Positions 39,820 to 42,014 of a DNA stretch of 42,014 nucleotides are shown in pieces. Origin of the DNA: Streptomyces scabichelini (GTDB lineage Bacteria > Actinomycetota > Actinomycetes > Streptomycetales > Streptomycetaceae); the NCBI RefSeq assembly GCF_011045015.1, contig NZ_JAAKZY010000082.1, positions 1 through 42,014 on the forward strand. The letters are read 5' to 3'. The notes below the pieces were generated by a model, which had not been told where the DNA came from, ran no database searches, and saw nothing but the letters and a program-made list of their open reading frames with translations. The translations under genes and the position numbers were made by a program. How positions within the stretch are numbered: the stretch's first letter is position 1; every line of letters begins with the position of its first letter.

Positions 39820-40186
39820 TTCGACGCCGATGCTGAATTCAGGATTTGACAAATCGAGCTGATTGATACCACGGGCCATTCATTGATCCCTGCCGCATTG
39901 CCCACACCTCGACCGGCTCCGTCAAGCGCGACATCGTCACATCGAAAACAGTCTCAGGAAGCGCGTCATCAGCGGCGGCTGAGTGTTAGGGTCCACGACG
40001 TCTCGAGGATTCAGTAGTGCCTTCGATTTCCGCGAAGGCGCCGAACTTGACCAAACTCTGTTCGCCTGTGCAGCAGCCCTTCATTCGGGCTGCCCGGGAA
40101 ATGAATTTGACATTCCAGGTTTTTCGCTACTCGAGACGAGAGTGAATCCCTTTTCCGCGCCCTCCGTCACCCATTGGAGTTCCCCC
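39804..40186 (+). promoter_or_regulatory. Structured leader of the MFS efflux gene
   Basis: About 380 bp without a large gene. TAGGGT at 39987-39992 is a probable -10, giving a leader of roughly 190 nt. Two hairpins lie in it: GCCTTCG/CGAAGGC (40019-40039) and GCAGCCC/GGGCTGC (40073-40093, seven-base loop). A 14-codon reading frame (MNLTFQVFRYSRRE) lies at 40101-40145, just before the efflux gene. A leader of this form fits transcription attenuation or translation-coupled induction by a ribosome-targeting drug, but sequence alone does not prove it. Confidence 0.45.
40101..40145 (+). CDS. Candidate 14-aa leader peptide
   Basis: ATG at 40101 opens a 14-codon frame ending in TGA at 40143-40145, 41 bp before the efflux gene start. 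Only GGGAA precedes the ATG, so translation is uncertain. The peptide ends in FRYSRRE. It lies directly after the second leader hairpin. Confidence 0.25.
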   Translation: MNLTFQVFRYSRRE

Positions 40187-41731
40187 TTGCCTTCCGACAG
40201 CACGACCACCGTCGTCCCGGCGCAGCCGGGCACCCAGGCGTCCGAGGCGCCCGGGGCGTCACCGCGCGGCCGGCATCTCGGCCTGGCGCTCTTCGTGATC
40301 GCCGCGGCGCAGCTCATGGTCGTTCTCGACAACACCATCACCAATATCGCGTTGCCCAGCATCCAGACCGACCTGGGTGTGTCCGACGCGAACCTGGCCT
40401 GGATCGTCAACTCCTACGCGCTCGCCTTCGGCGGACTGCTGCTGCTCGGCGGCAAGGCGGGAGACCTCTTCGGCCGGCGGCGCATGTTCCAGGTGGGCAT
40501 CATCGTCTTCACCCTCGCCTCTCTGCTGGGCGGTCTGGCCCCCAACGAGGGCCTGCTCATCGGCGCCCGAGTGCTCCAGGGCATCGGCGCGGCGATCGCC
40601 GCGCCCAGCGCACTGGCGTTGATCACGACCACGTTCCCGGAGGGCAAGGCGCGCAACACCGCGATGGGCGTGTACGCGGCCATGGCAGGCGTCGGCGCCA
40701 CCGTCGGCCTGCTGCTGGGCGGCATACTCACCGACGGGCTCGACTGGCGCTGGGTGTTCTACGTCAACATCCCGATCGGCCTGGCGGTCCTCGTCGGCAC
40801 CAAGACCCTCGTCGAAGCCGAACGCCACCCCGGCCGCCTGGACACCCCCGGCGCGATCACCGGTACCGGCGGCCTGATCGCCCTGGTCTACGGCATCACG
40901 CGCGGCGGCGAGCACGGCTGGACCAACAGCCTCACCCTGGTGTCCTTCGCCACGGCAGCGGCGCTGCTCGTCGCGTTCCTGCTCCTCCAGTCGCGTGTCT
41001 CGGACCCGATGATGCCGCTGCGCCTGTTCAAGGACCGCACCCGCTCAGGCAGTTACGTCACGATGCTCTTCATCGGCGCCGGCATGTTCGCCACGTTCTA
41101 CTTCCTGACCCTCTACATGCAGCTGATCCTCGGCTACAGCGCGGTCAAGACCGGTTTCGCCTACCTGCCCTTCAGCGTCGGCATGGCAGCCGCCGCCGGC
41201 ATCAGCTCCAAGCTGGTCACCCACATGGCACCCCGGCTGATCGCCGGACCGGGCCTGCTGGTCGCGGCGGCGGGCATGTTCTGGTTCTCCACCCTGGAGA
41301 CCGGTTCCTCGTACGCGGCCCATCTGATGCCCGCGATGTTCGTGACCGCCCTCGGACTGGGGATGGCGTTCGTCCCGATGACGGTGACCTCGGTGAGCGG
41401 CGTGGATCACCTGGACACGGGCGTCGCCTCGGCGCTGCTGAACACCGCGCAGCAGATCGGTGGCGCCCTCGGTCTCGCGGTCCTGTCGACGATCTCCACC
41501 TCGGCGGCCGACGACAAGCTCCCTGAGGCGGCCTCCGCGCTCTACCGGGGCTTGGCCACCCAGGACTTCGGCCTGGTGGCGAGGGCGAGTGAGGCCGTGA
41601 CACACGGCTACACGCTGGCCTTCGTCGCCGCCGGCGCCATGTTCCTGGCCGGCCTGGCGGTCACGATCCTGGCCGTCAACGCGGGCAAGCAGCAGCACAC
41701 CGAGGGCGCGGCGCCCGTCCACATGGGCTGA
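40187..41731 (+). CDS. MFS efflux transporter, DHA2 (14-TMS, EmrB/QacA) family
   Basis: A 514-aa drug/proton antiporter. TM1 contains VLDNTITNIALPSIQTDLG (motif D1), motif A is GKAGDLFGRRRMF, and motif C lies in VLQGIGAAIAAPSALALI. A late-domain TSVSGVDHLDTGVASALLNTAQQIGGALG is typical of the family. The TTG at 40187 has GGAG seven bases upstream and gives the expected cytosolic N-terminus; the open frame reaches further left but through the leader hairpins. The substrate is probably an antibiotic or other amphiphile. Confidence 0.9.
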   Translation: MPSDSTTTVVPAQPGTQASEAPGASPRGRHLGLALFVIAAAQLMVVLDNTITNIALPSIQTDLGVSDANLAWIVNSYALAFGGLLLLGGKAGDLFGRRRMFQVGIIVFTLASLLGGLAPNEGLLIGARVLQGIGAAIAAPSALALITTTFPEGKARNTAMGVYAAMAGVGATVGLLLGGILTDGLDWRWVFYVNIPIGLAVLVGTKTLVEAERHPGRLDTPGAITGTGGLIALVYGITRGGEHGWTNSLTLVSFATAAALLVAFLLLQSRVSDPMMPLRLFKDRTRSGSYVTMLFIGAGMFATFYFLTLYMQLILGYSAVKTGFAYLPFSVGMAAAAGISSKLVTHMAPRLIAGPGLLVAAAGMFWFSTLETGSSYAAHLMPAMFVTALGLGMAFVPMTVTSVSGVDHLDTGVASALLNTAQQIGGALGLAVLSTISTSAADDKLPEAASALYRGLATQDFGLVARASEAVTHGYTLAFVAAGAMFLAGLAVTILAVNAGKQQHTEGAAPVHMG

Positions 41732-41836
41732 CCGCACGAACGGTGACGTCCACAGGTGCCGGCACCGTCACGGGATCGGCCCGGCAGGCCGCGCAGGCGC
41801 ACGTCGCGCCGATCCCCGGCACACAGCCACGACGGC

Positions 41837-41875
41837 GTACGGCGGATCCGTCACACCGCGACGGATCCGCCGTAC
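41837..41875 (+). terminator. Strong terminator after the MFS gene
   Basis: GTACGGCGGATCCGTC (41837-41852) and GACGGATCCGCCGTAC (41860-41875) form a perfect 16-bp stem with a 7-base loop, 105 bp beyond the efflux gene stop. It has no U-tract. Confidence 0.9.
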
Positions 41876-41988
41876 AGGTACCAGCCCTCCACAAGCCCGC
41901 CCACCGCTGTCAGTGCCCCATGGAAAGATGTGCCTTCATCGCGGCAGACGGCACAGGAGCGGGACAGCAGTCGGACAAGAGGGGCGTC

Positions 41989-42014
41989 ATGGCAAGTGGT
42001 GAGGGGGTGGGTGG
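41989..42014 (+). CDS. Start of an unidentified gene (partial)
   Basis: ATG at 41989 follows AAGAGGGG with a five-base spacer and opens a frame MASGEGVG that runs off the window. Too little is visible to name it. Confidence 0.4.

Overview
The window is high-GC actinobacterial DNA, most likely from Streptomyces. Codon third positions are almost all G or C. Typical Streptomyces families are present (MmyB-like XRE, DUF3159, DUF3105, MMPL, NarL-type two-component pairs), and two genes carry rare early TTA codons. Two inverted copies of a hairpin repeat that I recognise as common in Streptomyces intergenic DNA also occur. I see no rRNA, complete tRNA, CRISPR array or transposase.

Layout. 1-5.6 kb: a quinone-reductase-like flavoprotein divergent from an XRE/MmyB regulator with an odd C-terminus, then two AAA ATPases of the DUF4143 and DUF234 types, with a diverged 83-bp direct repeat on both sides of the first three genes. 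5.8-9.4 kb: a MerR regulator, a His-rich DUF3159 membrane protein and a secreted CocE-type hydrolase, all preceded by the same palindrome placed as in MerR promoters. 9.5-10.5 kb: a methyltransferase convergent with the hydrolase; both carry early TTA codons. 10.9-19.7 kb: NarL-type pair, small membrane protein, MMPL exporter, ABC exporter, second NarL-type pair. 19.8-27.4 kb: an OmpR-type pair and a probable envelope-glycosylation module (GT2-GtrA fusion, GT39, Gpi18-like GT-C protein, DedA protein). 27.4-31.4 kb: a Tat-type ketosteroid dehydrogenase-like flavoprotein and a secreted phosphodiester-glycosidase-like protein, separated by a repeat-rich gap. 31.6-32.0 kb: a frameshifted hypothetical gene containing a perfect 18-bp hairpin. 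32.2-39.8 kb: TetR/aldo-keto reductase pair, a LacI-controlled hydroxypyruvate isomerase/MocA-type dehydrogenase operon with three operators, an AraC/NmrA pair and a DUF3105 protein. 40-41.9 kb: a 14-TM drug efflux pump with a structured leader, closed by a strong terminator. A new gene begins at the right edge.

How the genes work together. The most coherent system is at 19.8-27.4 kb. Eleven-bp-period triple repeats of the CTGGGAA type lie upstream of both the OmpR regulator gene and the GT2-GtrA gene, which suggests that this kinase-regulator pair controls its own expression and the glycosyltransferase operon. The enzymes fit one inferred pathway: GT2 loads a sugar on polyprenyl phosphate, GtrA flips it, GT39 and the Gpi18-like enzyme transfer the sugar outside the membrane, and DedA recycles the lipid carrier. 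The second clear local regulon is the MerR set of three palindromes. The window also has an unusual number of short perfect or near-perfect tandem duplications (12-24 bp units).
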